Source: an uncultured Bacilli bacterium | Lineage (GTDB): Bacteria > Bacillota_I > Bacilli_A > RF39 > UBA660 | Assembly (NCBI GenBank): GCA_949440065.1 | Contig: CASRZP010000028.1 | Coordinates: 1 to 14,828, forward strand | Reading direction: 5' to 3' | Length of the DNA: 14,828 nucleotides | Shown here: piece by piece, positions 1 through 8,599 of the stretch | Position numbering within the stretch: position 1 is the stretch's first letter | Layout of the letters: each line of letters begins with the position of its first letter | Program-made: the position numbers and the translations under genes | Notes under the pieces: model-generated | Seen by the model: the letters and a program-made list of their open reading frames with translations, nothing else | Told to the model about the DNA's origin: nothing | Databases searched by the model: none

Positions 1-387
1 GAGGAGTTAGCCCATGTGGAAATGATTTCTACCATGGTATATCAACTAATGAAAGATGCTACTATTGACGAACTTAAAGCAGCTGGAATGGATCCACATT
101 ATGCAGAACATGGTTTAGCATTATATCCAACAGATGCTAATGGTGTACCTTTTACGGTGGCTTATTTTGCAACTACAGGCGATCCTTTAGCCGATCTATC
201 AGAAGATATGGCAGCAGAACAAAAAGCAAGAGCGGTTTATGAAAACTTAATTGATTTAACGGATGATCCTGATGTTTTAGCTCCATTATTATGGCTTCGT
301 CAAAGAGAAATTGTTCATTATCAACGATTCAATGAATTGTTTCATCATTATAAAAACACATTAATTCAACCACGAGACAATAAATAA
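1..387 (+). CDS. cotJC: Manganese catalase / spore-coat CotJC family protein, C-terminal part (5' end cut by window)
   Basis: The reading frame is open from base 1, so the gene begins outside the window; 128 residues are visible. The family is non-haem dimanganese catalase, which disproportionates H2O2; spore-former homologues are called CotJC. Visible ligand motifs are ExxH at the very start (EELAH), the Glu of AAEQKAR and the His of REIVH, i.e. four of the five Mn ligands known in this family. The fifth, an earlier Glu, lies outside the window. The conserved stretches ATGDPLADL and LTDDPDV also match. The ATG at 22-24 and other internal Met codons are not the real start, because family homology continues upstream of them. 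A hairpin terminator follows. CotJA and CotJB, frequent neighbours, would lie to the left and cannot be seen. The CotJC label rather than plain Mn-catalase is an inference. Confidence 0.9.
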   Translation, partial: EELAHVEMISTMVYQLMKDATIDELKAAGMDPHYAEHGLALYPTDANGVPFTVAYFATTGDPLADLSEDMAAEQKARAVYENLIDLTDDPDVLAPLLWLRQREIVHYQRFNELFHHYKNTLIQPRDNK

Positions 388-399
388 ATATTTTATCTA

Positions 400-428
400 A
401 TACATAGTACTAATTACTATGTATTTTT
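400..428 (+). terminator. Rho-independent terminator after the Mn-catalase gene
   Basis: A perfect 10-bp inverted repeat (ATACATAGTA at 400-409, TACTATGTAT at 415-424) with a 5-base loop is followed by a short T run on the plus strand. The stem is AT-rich and therefore weak. It sits between the converging ends of the catalase and HAD genes and may act in both directions. Confidence 0.65.
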
Positions 429-469
429 ATATATACAAGTGTATAGTATACATTTATTTTTACCTCATT

Positions 470-1225
470 CTATCCCAATTCAGATAGAAATTCTTTTTTA
501 ATCAAATTTAAAAATTCTTTATAATTTTTTATACTATAATCTGTTATTGCATCTATTTTATCTCTATCAATATCAGCATACTGATCATAAATATTTACAC
601 ATTCAATCCCTGCACTCTTACTAGCTAAAACTCCTGTATAAGAATCTTCAAACACTAAACATTCATTTGGAGTAGCATTATAATGTTTCATAATTTTAAT
701 ATATATTTCTGGATTAGGTTTCTTATTTACTACATCTTCTTTTTTAGTAATCAAATCAAAAACTTCCAAAATATTCATTTGTTTTAGCATTTTCTTATTC
801 CTTTTTGCATAAATGTCTAATTGAATCTGAGTTGGCATTGCTGCCAAAACAAGAGTAAATCCCATTCTTTTAAGTTCTAACACTAATTGTACAACATCAT
901 CTTTAAAGTCGACTTCTTCCTTTAAAATTTCTCCTGACTTTTCCCATCTTATACTCAATAGTTTTTCTGCGTTCTCAATCGTAAGACTATATTTTTTTAT
1001 TAAATAATCACAATATGCTAAATATATATCACTATTTTGATTATCATGTAGAAATGTATCTCTCTCCATTTGAATTTTATCCAATTCTATCGTTTGATTT
1101 CCATAAATTTCTATCAATTCCTGATCAGTTTTATTCCATACACCTATTGAATCAATCAATGTACCATCCATATCAAAAATAATATATTTTTTCCCTTTTA
1201 AATTAAGTCGATTAATACTCCTCAT
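470..1225 (-). CDS. HAD-superfamily (subfamily IA-like) phosphatase/phosphomutase
   Basis: A 251-residue soluble protein of the haloacid dehalogenase superfamily, resembling beta-phosphoglucomutase and other small sugar-phosphate phosphatases. Motif I is FDMDGTLIDS (nucleophile Asp18, acid/base Asp20), motif III is the Lys in NKKPNPE (about 168-169), and motif IV is FEDS (Glu193, Asp194) followed by TGVLASKSAG. A helical cap lies between motif I and about residue 100. At motif II (about 126-131, VLAAMPT) the usual Ser/Thr at the strand end appears to be Ala, with a Thr three residues later; related sequences often have Thr there, so phosphate binding may differ. The ATG at 1223-1225 has a GGAG 12 bases upstream, a long spacing. 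A weak promoter-like pair (TTCATA, 16 bases, TATAAA at 1265-1292) lies upstream. The substrate cannot be inferred; the gene stands alone behind the glmS terminator. Confidence 0.88.
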   Translation of the reverse strand: MRSINRLNLKGKKYIIFDMDGTLIDSIGVWNKTDQELIEIYGNQTIELDKIQMERDTFLHDNQNSDIYLAYCDYLIKKYSLTIENAEKLLSIRWEKSGEILKEEVDFKDDVVQLVLELKRMGFTLVLAAMPTQIQLDIYAKRNKKMLKQMNILEVFDLITKKEDVVNKKPNPEIYIKIMKHYNATPNECLVFEDSYTGVLASKSAGIECVNIYDQYADIDRDKIDAITDYSIKNYKEFLNLIKKEFLSELG

Positions 1226-1350
1226 CTAAGTCACTAACTCCTTTTAATAATAACATAATTACATTTTATATAAAAGAAAAAATCATTATGAATCTTTATT
1301 CCTTCTTAAACATTAAGGGAAGTTAATTAAAATTTTAGTACCTTTTATAT

Positions 1351-1387
1351 AACAAAAATACTAAGAATATCAAACTCTTAGTATTTT
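1351..1387 (-). terminator. Rho-independent terminator of glmS
   Basis: A perfect 12-bp inverted repeat (1355-1366 with 1376-1387, loop of 9) lies 42 bases downstream of the glmS stop codon. Read on the minus strand, it runs into TTTTTGTT. It separates glmS from the HAD gene, which therefore likely has its own promoter. Confidence 0.8.
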
Positions 1388-1428
1388 GGTAAAACAATAT
1401 CTAACATTCCTAAAAGTTAAATAATCCT

Positions 1429-3240
1429 TTATTCTACGGTAACGGATTTAGCTAAATTCCTTGGTTGATCGATATCGCATCCTCTAATTTTTGCTGTATG
1501 ATAGGCAATCATTTGTAAAATAGGAACAATTAAAAGGGGCTGTAATAAAGGATGCACTTCATCAATAGCAATCTCTAAATCAATTCCATCATGGTTTTTA
1601 ATCAAATCTTTTGTGGTGATTAATACATTATAAGCTCCCCTTGCCTTAACTTCTTTTAAATTACTCATCGTCTTATCCATTAAACGATGATCAGTAATCA
1701 CAGTAATTACTGGGGTACCTTCTTCCACCAAAGAAATCGTTCCATGTTTTAATTCTCCTGCTTGATATGCTTCACTATGTAGATAGGAAATTTCTTTTAA
1801 TTTTAGGCTTCCTTCTAGACTAATGGCATAGTCAATTCCTCTACCAAGAAAAAATACATCACTTGCTTTTGCTATTATTTTGCTAGCTTCAGCACGAAAT
1901 TCTTTGTTCAAAAATTCTTCTAAAATCTTAGTAATGTGCAAAATAGATTCTTTAATTTGTTCTTGATTTTCTTTATTTAATAGGTCTTTTGCTATAGAAG
2001 TACGATACACTAACATGGAAAGTAGAGTAACTTGTAATAAATATGCTTTCGTTGTAGCCACAGCAATTTCAACACCTGCATATAAATAAAGCACTTGATC
2101 AACTTCTCTTGCAATGGTTGATCCATAAACATTAACAAGGGCTAAGGTATCTATTCCTAGCTTTTTTACTAAACGTAAGCATGCAATAGTATCCGCGGTT
2201 TCTCCTGATTGCGAAATGAAAATCACTAACGTATCTTCTTGATAGAAATTCTTTTGATAACGATATTCACTAGCAATGTATACACTTGTCTCAATATCAG
2301 CATACTCTTCCATCAATGATTTACCCACTAAACCAGCATACATTGCACTACCACAAGCAACAATATGAATGCGTTTATATTTTGATAAATCAGGAATTTT
2401 TTCTAAAAAACTAGGTGTTCCAAAGCCATATATAGAGAAAATCTTTTCAAGTAAGGAAGGCTCTTCCATAATTTCTTTTAACATAAAGTGCTCATATGGT
2501 GTTTTTCTAGCCTCTTCAATCGATAATGAGGAAGTTAATAGCTTACGTTCTACCTTCAATAAATTTTCGCCAAAGATTTGGATGCTATCTTCTGACAAAA
2601 TGGCGATATCTTTGTTTTCAAGTAATATATATTGATTGGTATATTTAATAATAGCAGGAATATCTGATGCAATAAAATTCATATTTTCTGCTGTTCCTAA
2701 AATTAAAGGACTATCTTGTCTTACTGCATATAAATGATTGGTATCATCATCGAAAATAATTCCCAAGGCAAAGGATCCTTTTAATAAATTGATTACTTGC
2801 TGAATAAGTTTTAATTTGTTGTTTTCTTGTTTTAAATAGAAGTCTAATAATCCAGCAACGATTTCTGTATCTGTTTCTGATTGAAAAGTGTACCCTTCTT
2901 GTAAAAGCATTTCCTTTAATACTTGGTAGTTTTCAATGATTCCATTGTGAATTAAAGTAACATGCCCTACTTTATGAGGATGAGAATTTTCATCACTCGG
3001 TTTTCCATGTGTTGCCCATCTTGTATGTCCTATTCCAAGCGTAGATAAAATATTTAAGTTTTTTGTTTTTTCTTCTAATGATGCTATTTTTCCCAAAGCT
3101 TTTACTACTTTTATTTTATCTTGTTCTAAGTAGGCAATTCCAGCGGAATCATACCCTCGATATTCTAAAGATTTTAATCCATTGATTAACAACTCAATCA
3201 CATTTTGTTTTTTTCCAATGTAGCCGATTATACCACACAT
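1429..3240 (-). CDS. glmS: Glutamine--fructose-6-phosphate aminotransferase (isomerizing)
   Basis: A complete 603-residue GlmS. It makes glucosamine-6-phosphate from fructose-6-phosphate and glutamine, the first committed step towards UDP-GlcNAc and peptidoglycan in the cytoplasm. The N-terminal class II glutamine amidotransferase domain (about 2-215) begins MCGIIGYIG, with Cys2 the nucleophile after Met removal. HTRWATHG (72-79), HNG (98-100) and the SETDTE stretch (121-126) match the glutamine site. The first SIS domain (about 285-415) carries ACGSAMYAG and SQSGET (344-349). The second (about 455-590) carries GRGIDY, HSEAYQAGELKHG (488-500) and the C-terminal DQPRNLAKSVTVE with the catalytic Lys598. 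GGAGG lies 8-9 bases before the ATG. Length and motifs are normal for the family. No glmS ribozyme is visible in the 5' leader. Confidence 0.98.
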   Translation of the reverse strand: MCGIIGYIGKKQNVIELLINGLKSLEYRGYDSAGIAYLEQDKIKVVKALGKIASLEEKTKNLNILSTLGIGHTRWATHGKPSDENSHPHKVGHVTLIHNGIIENYQVLKEMLLQEGYTFQSETDTEIVAGLLDFYLKQENNKLKLIQQVINLLKGSFALGIIFDDDTNHLYAVRQDSPLILGTAENMNFIASDIPAIIKYTNQYILLENKDIAILSEDSIQIFGENLLKVERKLLTSSLSIEEARKTPYEHFMLKEIMEEPSLLEKIFSIYGFGTPSFLEKIPDLSKYKRIHIVACGSAMYAGLVGKSLMEEYADIETSVYIASEYRYQKNFYQEDTLVIFISQSGETADTIACLRLVKKLGIDTLALVNVYGSTIAREVDQVLYLYAGVEIAVATTKAYLLQVTLLSMLVYRTSIAKDLLNKENQEQIKESILHITKILEEFLNKEFRAEASKIIAKASDVFFLGRGIDYAISLEGSLKLKEISYLHSEAYQAGELKHGTISLVEEGTPVITVITDHRLMDKTMSNLKEVKARGAYNVLITTKDLIKNHDGIDLEIAIDEVHPLLQPLLIVPILQMIAYHTAKIRGCDIDQPRNLAKSVTVE

Positions 3241-3264
3241 AACATATCCTCCAGTTTCTATTAT

Positions 3265-3293
3265 AGTATATAGTATTTATTAGATTTTGTGAA
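3265..3293 (-). promoter_or_regulatory. Sigma-A type promoter of glmS
   Basis: On the minus strand, TTCACA (3293-3288) and TATACT (3270-3265) are separated by exactly 17 bases, each one mismatch from consensus. This would start transcription near 3258 and leave a leader of roughly 18 bases before the glmS start codon, containing GGAGG. That leader is too short for a glmS ribozyme. Confidence 0.5.
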
Positions 3294-3322
3294 GCCTGAT
3301 ATACATTTGTTTACTCTAGATA

Positions 3323-3344
3323 TTTTAGAAAAAATCTTCTAAAA
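3323..3344. repeat. 8-bp inverted repeat between glmS and tRNA-His
   Basis: TTTTAGAA (3323-3330) and TTCTAAAA (3337-3344) are perfect inverted copies with a 6-base spacer, in the divergent intergenic region. Neither side has a T tract, so it does not read as a terminator. It could be an operator, but in DNA this AT-rich it may be chance. Confidence 0.3.
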
Positions 3345-3347
3345 CTA

Positions 3348-3376
3348 TTGCATTATTTCATTTTTTTTGTTAGAAT
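3348..3376 (+). promoter_or_regulatory. Possible promoter of tRNA-His
   Basis: TAGAAT (3371-3376) is one mismatch from the -10 consensus and lies 17 bases after TTGCAT (3348-3353), which matches the -35 consensus at only three positions. The predicted start would be about 30 bases before the tRNA. The -35 part is weak. Confidence 0.3.
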
Positions 3377-3412
3377 TGGTAATATCTTATGCATTATGTG
3401 TATAGGAATTAT

Positions 3413-3489
3413 GGCGAATATGGTGAAGTGGTTAACACACCAGTTTGTGGCACTGGCATGCGTGGGTTCGATCCCCACTATTCGCCCCA
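3413..3489 (+). tRNA. tRNA-His (anticodon GTG)
   Basis: A full cloverleaf can be folded. The acceptor stem is 8 bp (GGCGAATA with TATTCGCC), including the extra G-1:C73 pair typical of tRNA-His. The anticodon stem is CCAGT/ACTGG around the loop TTGTGGC, giving anticodon GTG. The T-arm is GTGGG-TTCGATC-CCCAC. The 3' CCA is encoded (3487-3489). The gene is followed closely by a terminator and is transcribed away from glmS. Confidence 0.97.
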
Positions 3490-3498
3490 TGTGAATAC

Positions 3499-3532
3499 AA
3501 ATTACGATATTTAACGATATCGTAATTTTTTT
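3499..3532 (+). terminator. Rho-independent terminator of tRNA-His
   Basis: A perfect 12-bp inverted repeat (AAATTACGATAT at 3499-3510, ATATCGTAATTT at 3517-3528, loop of 6) ends in a T run, ten bases after the tRNA CCA. Confidence 0.85.
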
Positions 3533-3565
3533 ATGAAAATGAAGTTTATTATCCTAGAAATTATT

Positions 3566-3606
3566 TCAAAAAAGAAAAGTAACATCTCTATAAAGAGGAT
3601 GCTACT
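3566..3606 (-). terminator. Terminator of the restriction-modification operon, overlapping the stop codon
   Basis: On the minus strand, 3606-3594 pairs with 3589-3578 (about 12 bp, one G-U pair and one bulged C, loop TTAT), followed by a T-rich run TTTTCTTTTTT. The TAG stop of the large R-M gene (3603-3605) lies inside the upstream arm of the stem. Confidence 0.7.
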
Positions 3607-6600
3607 AATCAACACAATCACTTACTTTTGAGGTTACAATCCGCGAATCTATATATGCCATTTCTTTATCTGTTATATTCCACATTTTCATTAGTCTTTC
3701 ATCCGTATACTCACCAGTATATTCTTCTAAAGCTGGAACAAAGCAGAATCTTTTTCTCAAAATATCTTGACTTACTACAGTTTGTAATAATAAAAATCTA
3801 ATAATTTTTGTAAAAATATAGCTCCTAAATGATTTTGTTTCTTCATAAGAATCAAATGCACCTAAAACAATAAACGATTCGCTACAACACTCACCTGGCT
3901 TGAGAATATACGAATTTCCTGAATAATAGAAACGTATGGGTTTATTAAAATCAGTTTGTCCCGCAATGGGAGATCTAGGAACTATAAATTTCCATTTATC
4001 TAATAGATTATTTTGATCAGAAACATCTTTGGCATTAGCAAACTTTTTACCAATTCTTTGAATGAATTGACAAGGAATACCACTTTCTACAGGCTTATAA
4101 TTTGTAGGAATGCCAAAAGGTCTTTGAGGTGATACAAATTCTGATAGTTTTTTACCATTATTAATATTTAAAGAATTTATCTTTTTTACAATTTTTTCGC
4201 CTTCATTGTCTCGGATAAATATATCGTATTCATTTAATTTTCGATTGGATACTGATTCTTTTCCATTATTAACTGTTGTAAATTCACATAGTCCATTGTA
4301 TTCTTTTTTTCTCAAAAAATAACAAACCCCTCCAGTTACATCAACATTTTCGAAGCATTCATGTGAGTTCGGATAATCAACAATATGACTTATTTTAACA
4401 TCATTAATCATTTTATTTCTAAATGCATCTAATCCCATGCCACCTGCAAACCATCTTGAAGGTATTAGTAAGCTAAGATATTCTGGATTAATTTTTTTTG
4501 ATAGTTCAACAAAGTTATTATAAATTGGTGTTGCTTGTTTTCCATAACCTTCAGTTTTTACTTGATATGGTGGATTACCTACGATTATATCAAATTTCAT
4601 ATGATTAATTTCCTCCTCGCTAAGAATATCATTTTCTAAATTTATATTAGAAAATGGTTTGTTTTGCTTTAAATATGCACTTATTTTATCATAATCAATA
4701 TTGTTATTCTCCTTCTTGATTAGATCATAAGTGTTAAACTTTTCTGATATATTTTCTTTTTTAAAACCTAGTATTTCATATATTAACCTAGTGAATTCAT
4801 AGGCTAAGCCAGAAGTTGGAATAGAGTAAAAATTATCTTTTATTTTTGAAAATATTAAATTATTATTTTTTATAAGAGAATATAATGAAACTGCAAATTC
4901 TCCTTCTTTACTAGCAATATCTAAAATTTTCCCATCATGAATTATAATATCTTCTATATTTTTTATACCAATCCTTTTATACATATCAATACATATTTTT
5001 TGTGGTGTACTAACTTCAGAATCGGATAATTTATCAAATTTATTTATAACCATTAAAGCACTATCTAACTTATCAACATGGGGATCTTTTCCTAATTTAT
5101 TGATATTTCTTATTTTGTAATCTAGTTGACTTAGAATAAAAGGATCTATATTTTGTCTTATTAAGATTAACATATTTTTATTGACAGAAATATTTTTTGA
5201 AATTCTTCGATTCTCCACACTGTCTATGCTATCAATCATATCTTCTAAGGAATCCACCTTATTTTTGGTCAAAAATGCATAGAATAGAATTCTCGCATAA
5301 TATGTGCGAAACTTTTTTTCTATAATATTTTTTTTATTTTCTTCTTTTTGACTTTCAAATTTATTAGAATTTTCAATTTTTTTATTCCCATTATCCTGTT
5401 TGACATTATCTGGAATAAAGAATTCCTCATCATCTAAATCAAAAGTATTAGGCATTTCAATACCTTGTCTGGTTCCAAACATTCCTTGTTTATCAATTGT
5501 TTCCATAATCTTTTGATTGGATAATAATGAAAAATCCACAGGAATATCATTTGTTTCTTCGTAAATACCTCTTTCTTTTGAATACTTACTAATGGCATCC
5601 ATAATGTTAGCTGGTTGAATCTCATGTATTTTTCCCATATTCATTGAAATAATTGGAGATATTTTTAATTCTTTTGCTAACCTAGTTTCTAACTTACTAT
5701 TTCCTAGCTTATCGGTGTTAACATTATATATCTTTGATTTTCTTTCTTGCATCATAAACATTCTGTTTGGATTAAAATCAACTAGAAGTGTTTGAGGCTT
5801 CTTATTAAACTTTATTATTTTACCTGTTTCCTTATTTAAATACTCTTTTATAAATGCATTCTGAAGTCGAAAAACAGATTGATCATATTCTTGGGGGGAA
5901 GAGGTATCTTTTAAATAGATCATCGTATCCCATTCTTCAACTGTACTACCTGTAAGCATTCTGTTAACTGTTAATGTGATTGTCTTAATATTTTTATTCT
6001 CACAAGAAGATATCTTATTTTTTACATCATCTACTTTTTTATACTTTGTAATATTATCTACACCAGATATGTTAATGATTTCATATTCATTTAAGTTTTT
6101 AAATATATGTTTATTTTGAACAATAATATTTTCTAAAGCATCACACGATGCTCTATATGGCAACACAATTACCATGTGATGACACATTTTTCCATTTTTT
6201 ATCTTGTCATAGTCCAAAAATCCAAGTACATTTTCATCTTCTTTGCTACCATCTATTATTTCTAGCAATTCCAATATTTCTTTTTCATAAATAAAAACTT
6301 TATGACTACCATCCTTTTGTTTAGTGGTAGACTTTGGTTTTAACATTTCAGAAAAACTAGAGGAGATACCACTAGATTTTAAATTTTCAATTTTTTTTCT
6401 AATCGATTCACTAGGATTAAAAGCAAATCTTATCATTTGAGGAAACCCATAATATGGATTATCCCATTCTTCAACTTCATCTTTATTTAGATGTTCCCTA
6501 TCCCATTTTTCTTGCTCATCTACAATGTCTGAAAACTGATAAAATGCAATAATGTCTTCTTTTTCAAATTCATTACTCATAAGGATTCTATATGGTGTTC

Positions 6601-7597
6601 CAGAAAGATGAATTCTAACTTTGGATTTTAATACTTTAATTTGTTTATCTGCTTCTTCAAAGTCAATATTACTATCTTCTCGTTTATCTCTTAATACCTC
6701 TCCATAGCTTTCTGTTCTAACACCAAAATGAGTTTCATCGATAAGGAGAAGATCAATTGAACTAGAAAACAATTCTTTATGCTTTTCTTTAATTTTTGTT
6801 CCCTGCAAATCTTGAAGCGTTAAAAATATAGCAACTTTATTACTTTTTAATGTATCATGTATAATATTTTCATTTAATAAATCTTGACTATCTAGAAATT
6901 TAAATTGATTAAAGTTATCTGCACTTTGAATTGTTTTTCTCCATTCTTCTTTAACATCTGCCTTAGCGGATACAATTAATACAACTTTAGCATTCATTTC
7001 TAATGCACAACACATTGATGTAAATGATTTACCAAATCTCATAACAGCGTACATTAGTAAATTAGTTCTACCATTAGTAATTGCTTGTTTAAAGTTTTCA
7101 ATTACCTCTTTTTGATTTGGTCTAGGTTCCCAATATCCTGTCGATGAATATTCTTCCACAAAACTAAGTTTGTCGTTAGCATTATAGAATTTATACTTCA
7201 TTATGTGTTTTTCATAACTGGTTTGAATATCTTTAATAGCCGCTTGAACATCCACAACATCAGTATTTTTAAAGAATTCTTTAGATACATACTTTAAATT
7301 TGGAAAATTATCTTTATTAATTCGTTCTTTATTTAAATCGTTTTCTAAATATTGATGAACGGAATAATCCCTAAAAAATATTTCCTCATTAATCATTGAT
7401 TTTTCTTCGTATTCTTTTTTTAATTCAGGATAAACTTCCCTCCATTCATTTAATCTAGTTGAAACAGACCTATATGTATCCCCAACTTTTAAATAATTGG
7501 GAACGGAGTTTGTAGAAAATGCATAAATATGTGGTTCTACTCTTCCAACAATAATCTTATTTAATATTGAAGCATTTTTTTCAATTAACTTATTCAT
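3605..7597 (-). CDS. Large restriction-modification fusion: GIY-YIG-like N-terminus, SF2 helicase, Eco57I-like N6-adenine methyltransferase, target-recognition region
   Basis: About 1330 residues. Numbering here is from the upstream ATG at 7603. Residues 26-54 (IYAFST...NYLKVGD...RLNEW) look like a GIY-YIG/T5orf172-type nuclease start. The SF2 helicase follows: Walker A variant MRFGKSFTS (188-196), DEAH-type box LLLIDETHFG (285-294), SGTPYRI (334-340), and a motif VI-like QSVFRLQ (575-581). The region 730-865 is lysine- and asparagine-rich. The methyltransferase has a weak motif I, ILDIASKEGEF (893-903), and a clear catalytic NPPY (1010-1013), pointing to N6-adenine. Residues about 1140-1310 resemble an Eco57I/type I-like specificity region. 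It would cut or translocate on foreign DNA while methylating the host's. The start at 7597 is preferred over 7603: the SD GTGAGG lies only one base from the first ATG but seven from the second. The upstream gene's TGA overlaps that SD, suggesting translational coupling. The GIY-YIG assignment is the least certain part. Confidence 0.88.
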   Translation of the reverse strand: MNKLIEKNASILNKIIVGRVEPHIYAFSTNSVPNYLKVGDTYRSVSTRLNEWREVYPELKKEYEEKSMINEEIFFRDYSVHQYLENDLNKERINKDNFPNLKYVSKEFFKNTDVVDVQAAIKDIQTSYEKHIMKYKFYNANDKLSFVEEYSSTGYWEPRPNQKEVIENFKQAITNGRTNLLMYAVMRFGKSFTSMCCALEMNAKVVLIVSAKADVKEEWRKTIQSADNFNQFKFLDSQDLLNENIIHDTLKSNKVAIFLTLQDLQGTKIKEKHKELFSSSIDLLLIDETHFGVRTESYGEVLRDKREDSNIDFEEADKQIKVLKSKVRIHLSGTPYRILMSNEFEKEDIIAFYQFSDIVDEQEKWDREHLNKDEVEEWDNPYYGFPQMIRFAFNPSESIRKKIENLKSSGISSSFSEMLKPKSTTKQKDGSHKVFIYEKEILELLEIIDGSKEDENVLGFLDYDKIKNGKMCHHMVIVLPYRASCDALENIIVQNKHIFKNLNEYEIINISGVDNITKYKKVDDVKNKISSCENKNIKTITLTVNRMLTGSTVEEWDTMIYLKDTSSPQEYDQSVFRLQNAFIKEYLNKETGKIIKFNKKPQTLLVDFNPNRMFMMQERKSKIYNVNTDKLGNSKLETRLAKELKISPIISMNMGKIHEIQPANIMDAISKYSKERGIYEETNDIPVDFSLLSNQKIMETIDKQGMFGTRQGIEMPNTFDLDDEEFFIPDNVKQDNGNKKIENSNKFESQKEENKKNIIEKKFRTYYARILFYAFLTKNKVDSLEDMIDSIDSVENRRISKNISVNKNMLILIRQNIDPFILSQLDYKIRNINKLGKDPHVDKLDSALMVINKFDKLSDSEVSTPQKICIDMYKRIGIKNIEDIIIHDGKILDIASKEGEFAVSLYSLIKNNNLIFSKIKDNFYSIPTSGLAYEFTRLIYEILGFKKENISEKFNTYDLIKKENNNIDYDKISAYLKQNKPFSNINLENDILSEEEINHMKFDIIVGNPPYQVKTEGYGKQATPIYNNFVELSKKINPEYLSLLIPSRWFAGGMGLDAFRNKMINDVKISHIVDYPNSHECFENVDVTGGVCYFLRKKEYNGLCEFTTVNNGKESVSNRKLNEYDIFIRDNEGEKIVKKINSLNINNGKKLSEFVSPQRPFGIPTNYKPVESGIPCQFIQRIGKKFANAKDVSDQNNLLDKWKFIVPRSPIAGQTDFNKPIRFYYSGNSYILKPGECCSESFIVLGAFDSYEETKSFRSYIFTKIIRFLLLQTVVSQDILRKRFCFVPALEEYTGEYTDERLMKMWNITDKEMAYIDSRIVTSKVSDCVD

Positions 7598-7604
7598 TTT
7601 CATA

Positions 7605-7610
7605 CCTCAC
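7605..7610 (-). promoter_or_regulatory. SD that decides the start of the large R-M gene
   Basis: GTGAGG (7610-7605) contains the TGA stop (7609-7607) of the preceding gene. It is one base from the ATG at 7603-7601 and seven bases from the ATG at 7597-7595, favouring the second. Confidence 0.55.
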
Positions 7611-8584
7611 TTTTTATTTTTTAATAGAGAAATGAATTTTATTGGTTTATGGGTTTCCCAATTCATAATTTTTACATATGTTCCGTTATGTAGGAAAATA
7701 TTATTTTTTTTACATCCTAAACATTCATTTTTTATTCTTTGTTCTCCAAATAGAGTGTGATCTATTTCAAGTTCATTTTTACAACTATTAGGAATTACAA
7801 ATTTAATTCCATCCATTTGAAAAAAGTTCCAAGAAATAATCTCAGCAATTTCTTTCAAATCCTCTATATATGGCTTTTCTTTAAATCTTTCAAGATAGTA
7901 ATCAATGTATGTGTATAATAAGTTTTCTCTTGCAATCAATAAACTATCACCTTGCCATTCATAGCCAAAAACACTTTTATATGATTCTATTACATATTTT
8001 TTCCATTCTTCTTTAGTAGTAGTATTTTCATTTACTATTCTTATTTTTCGATCTAATAATCCAATCCTATTATTTGTTCCTATTATTTTACCAGTAGTCG
8101 TGTCATATCTACTAACTATATACGGGGCTTCTCCGCAAGAGACTTCTAAACGAATACTCTTTATATATTCAATCCAATTTTTATCTTTTGGAAAGTCAAT
8201 CTTTGCAGGATTAGTTATCCATTCATTTCCTTTTGTGATATTAAAAACATTTCTCTTTTGAAACCATGATTCATCAGCTAAATTATTCTGTTTATTACAA
8301 ATCCAAGATGGGGTAAAAACTTCCCCCTTATCATTTATCCTTTTAAATTGCTCGCTTTGACTCTTCCTGATTCTAGGTCTAATGACTTGTCCATGTTTTC
8401 CGATGATTTGTTCAATCAAAATATGTGATGAAGCCGAATAATTTTTCCCATGAGGTTCATATGTATCGGTTGCCCAAATGATATTTTTATTAGTCGTTCG
8501 ATCTTTTAATAAAATATCTAACAAATAATAATCTATATTTAACAAGTTGTTTTCATTAGCATCTACTAATTCACTAAAATTCAA
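7607..8584 (-). CDS. Companion subunit of the R-M system (methyltransferase-like 'restriction subunit M' type)
   Basis: About 325 residues from a TTG start. An upstream GTG at 8593 opens the same frame but lies within the SD itself. Numbering here is from that GTG. GEVFTPSW (90-97) resembles the GxxFTP motif at the entry of type I HsdM and Eco57I methyltransferases. LEVSCGEAPYIVSRYD (149-164) sits where a motif I would be, but no NPPY is present. RIGLLDRKIRIVNEN and QGDSLLIARENLLYTYI are strongly conserved-looking blocks. Near the C-terminus CLGC (291-294) followed by LHNG (301-304) could be a small metal site. I associate this arrangement with proteins annotated as 'restriction endonuclease subunit M' that accompany large Eco57I-type fusions. 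It is the first gene of the operon and lies nine bases before the large subunit. A role in DNA binding or in completing the methyltransferase is inferred; an active enzyme on its own is unlikely. Confidence 0.75.
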   Translation of the reverse strand: MNFSELVDANENNLLNIDYYLLDILLKDRTTNKNIIWATDTYEPHGKNYSASSHILIEQIIGKHGQVIRPRIRKSQSEQFKRINDKGEVFTPSWICNKQNNLADESWFQKRNVFNITKGNEWITNPAKIDFPKDKNWIEYIKSIRLEVSCGEAPYIVSRYDTTTGKIIGTNNRIGLLDRKIRIVNENTTTKEEWKKYVIESYKSVFGYEWQGDSLLIARENLLYTYIDYYLERFKEKPYIEDLKEIAEIISWNFFQMDGIKFVIPNSCKNELEIDHTLFGEQRIKNECLGCKKNNIFLHNGTYVKIMNWETHKPIKFISLLKNKK

Positions 8585-8592
8585 CTTTATCA

Positions 8593-8598
8593 CCTCCT
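8593..8598 (-). promoter_or_regulatory. SD indicating a TTG start for the R-M companion gene
   Basis: AGGAGG (8598-8593) is a perfect SD. The GTG at 8593-8591 overlaps its last base and cannot be served by it, whereas the in-frame TTG at 8584-8582 is eight bases downstream. Confidence 0.7.
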
Positions 8599-8599
8599 G

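Noticed and set aside
2369..2635. 88-codon plus-strand frame inside glmS
   Set aside because: It is antisense to a perfectly conserved part of glmS, with no SD or recognisable protein.
3241..3412. glmS ribozyme or other riboswitch in front of glmS
   Set aside because: The likely promoter leaves a leader of only about 18 bases, and no ribozyme core-like sequence or suitable fold is visible in the AT-rich spacer.
3413..3489. Integrative element with tRNA-His as attachment site
   Set aside because: No integrase gene and no direct repeat of the tRNA 3' end were found elsewhere in the window.
5434..5625. 63-codon minus-strand frame inside the large R-M gene
   Set aside because: It is an out-of-frame shadow of the linker region with no start signal.
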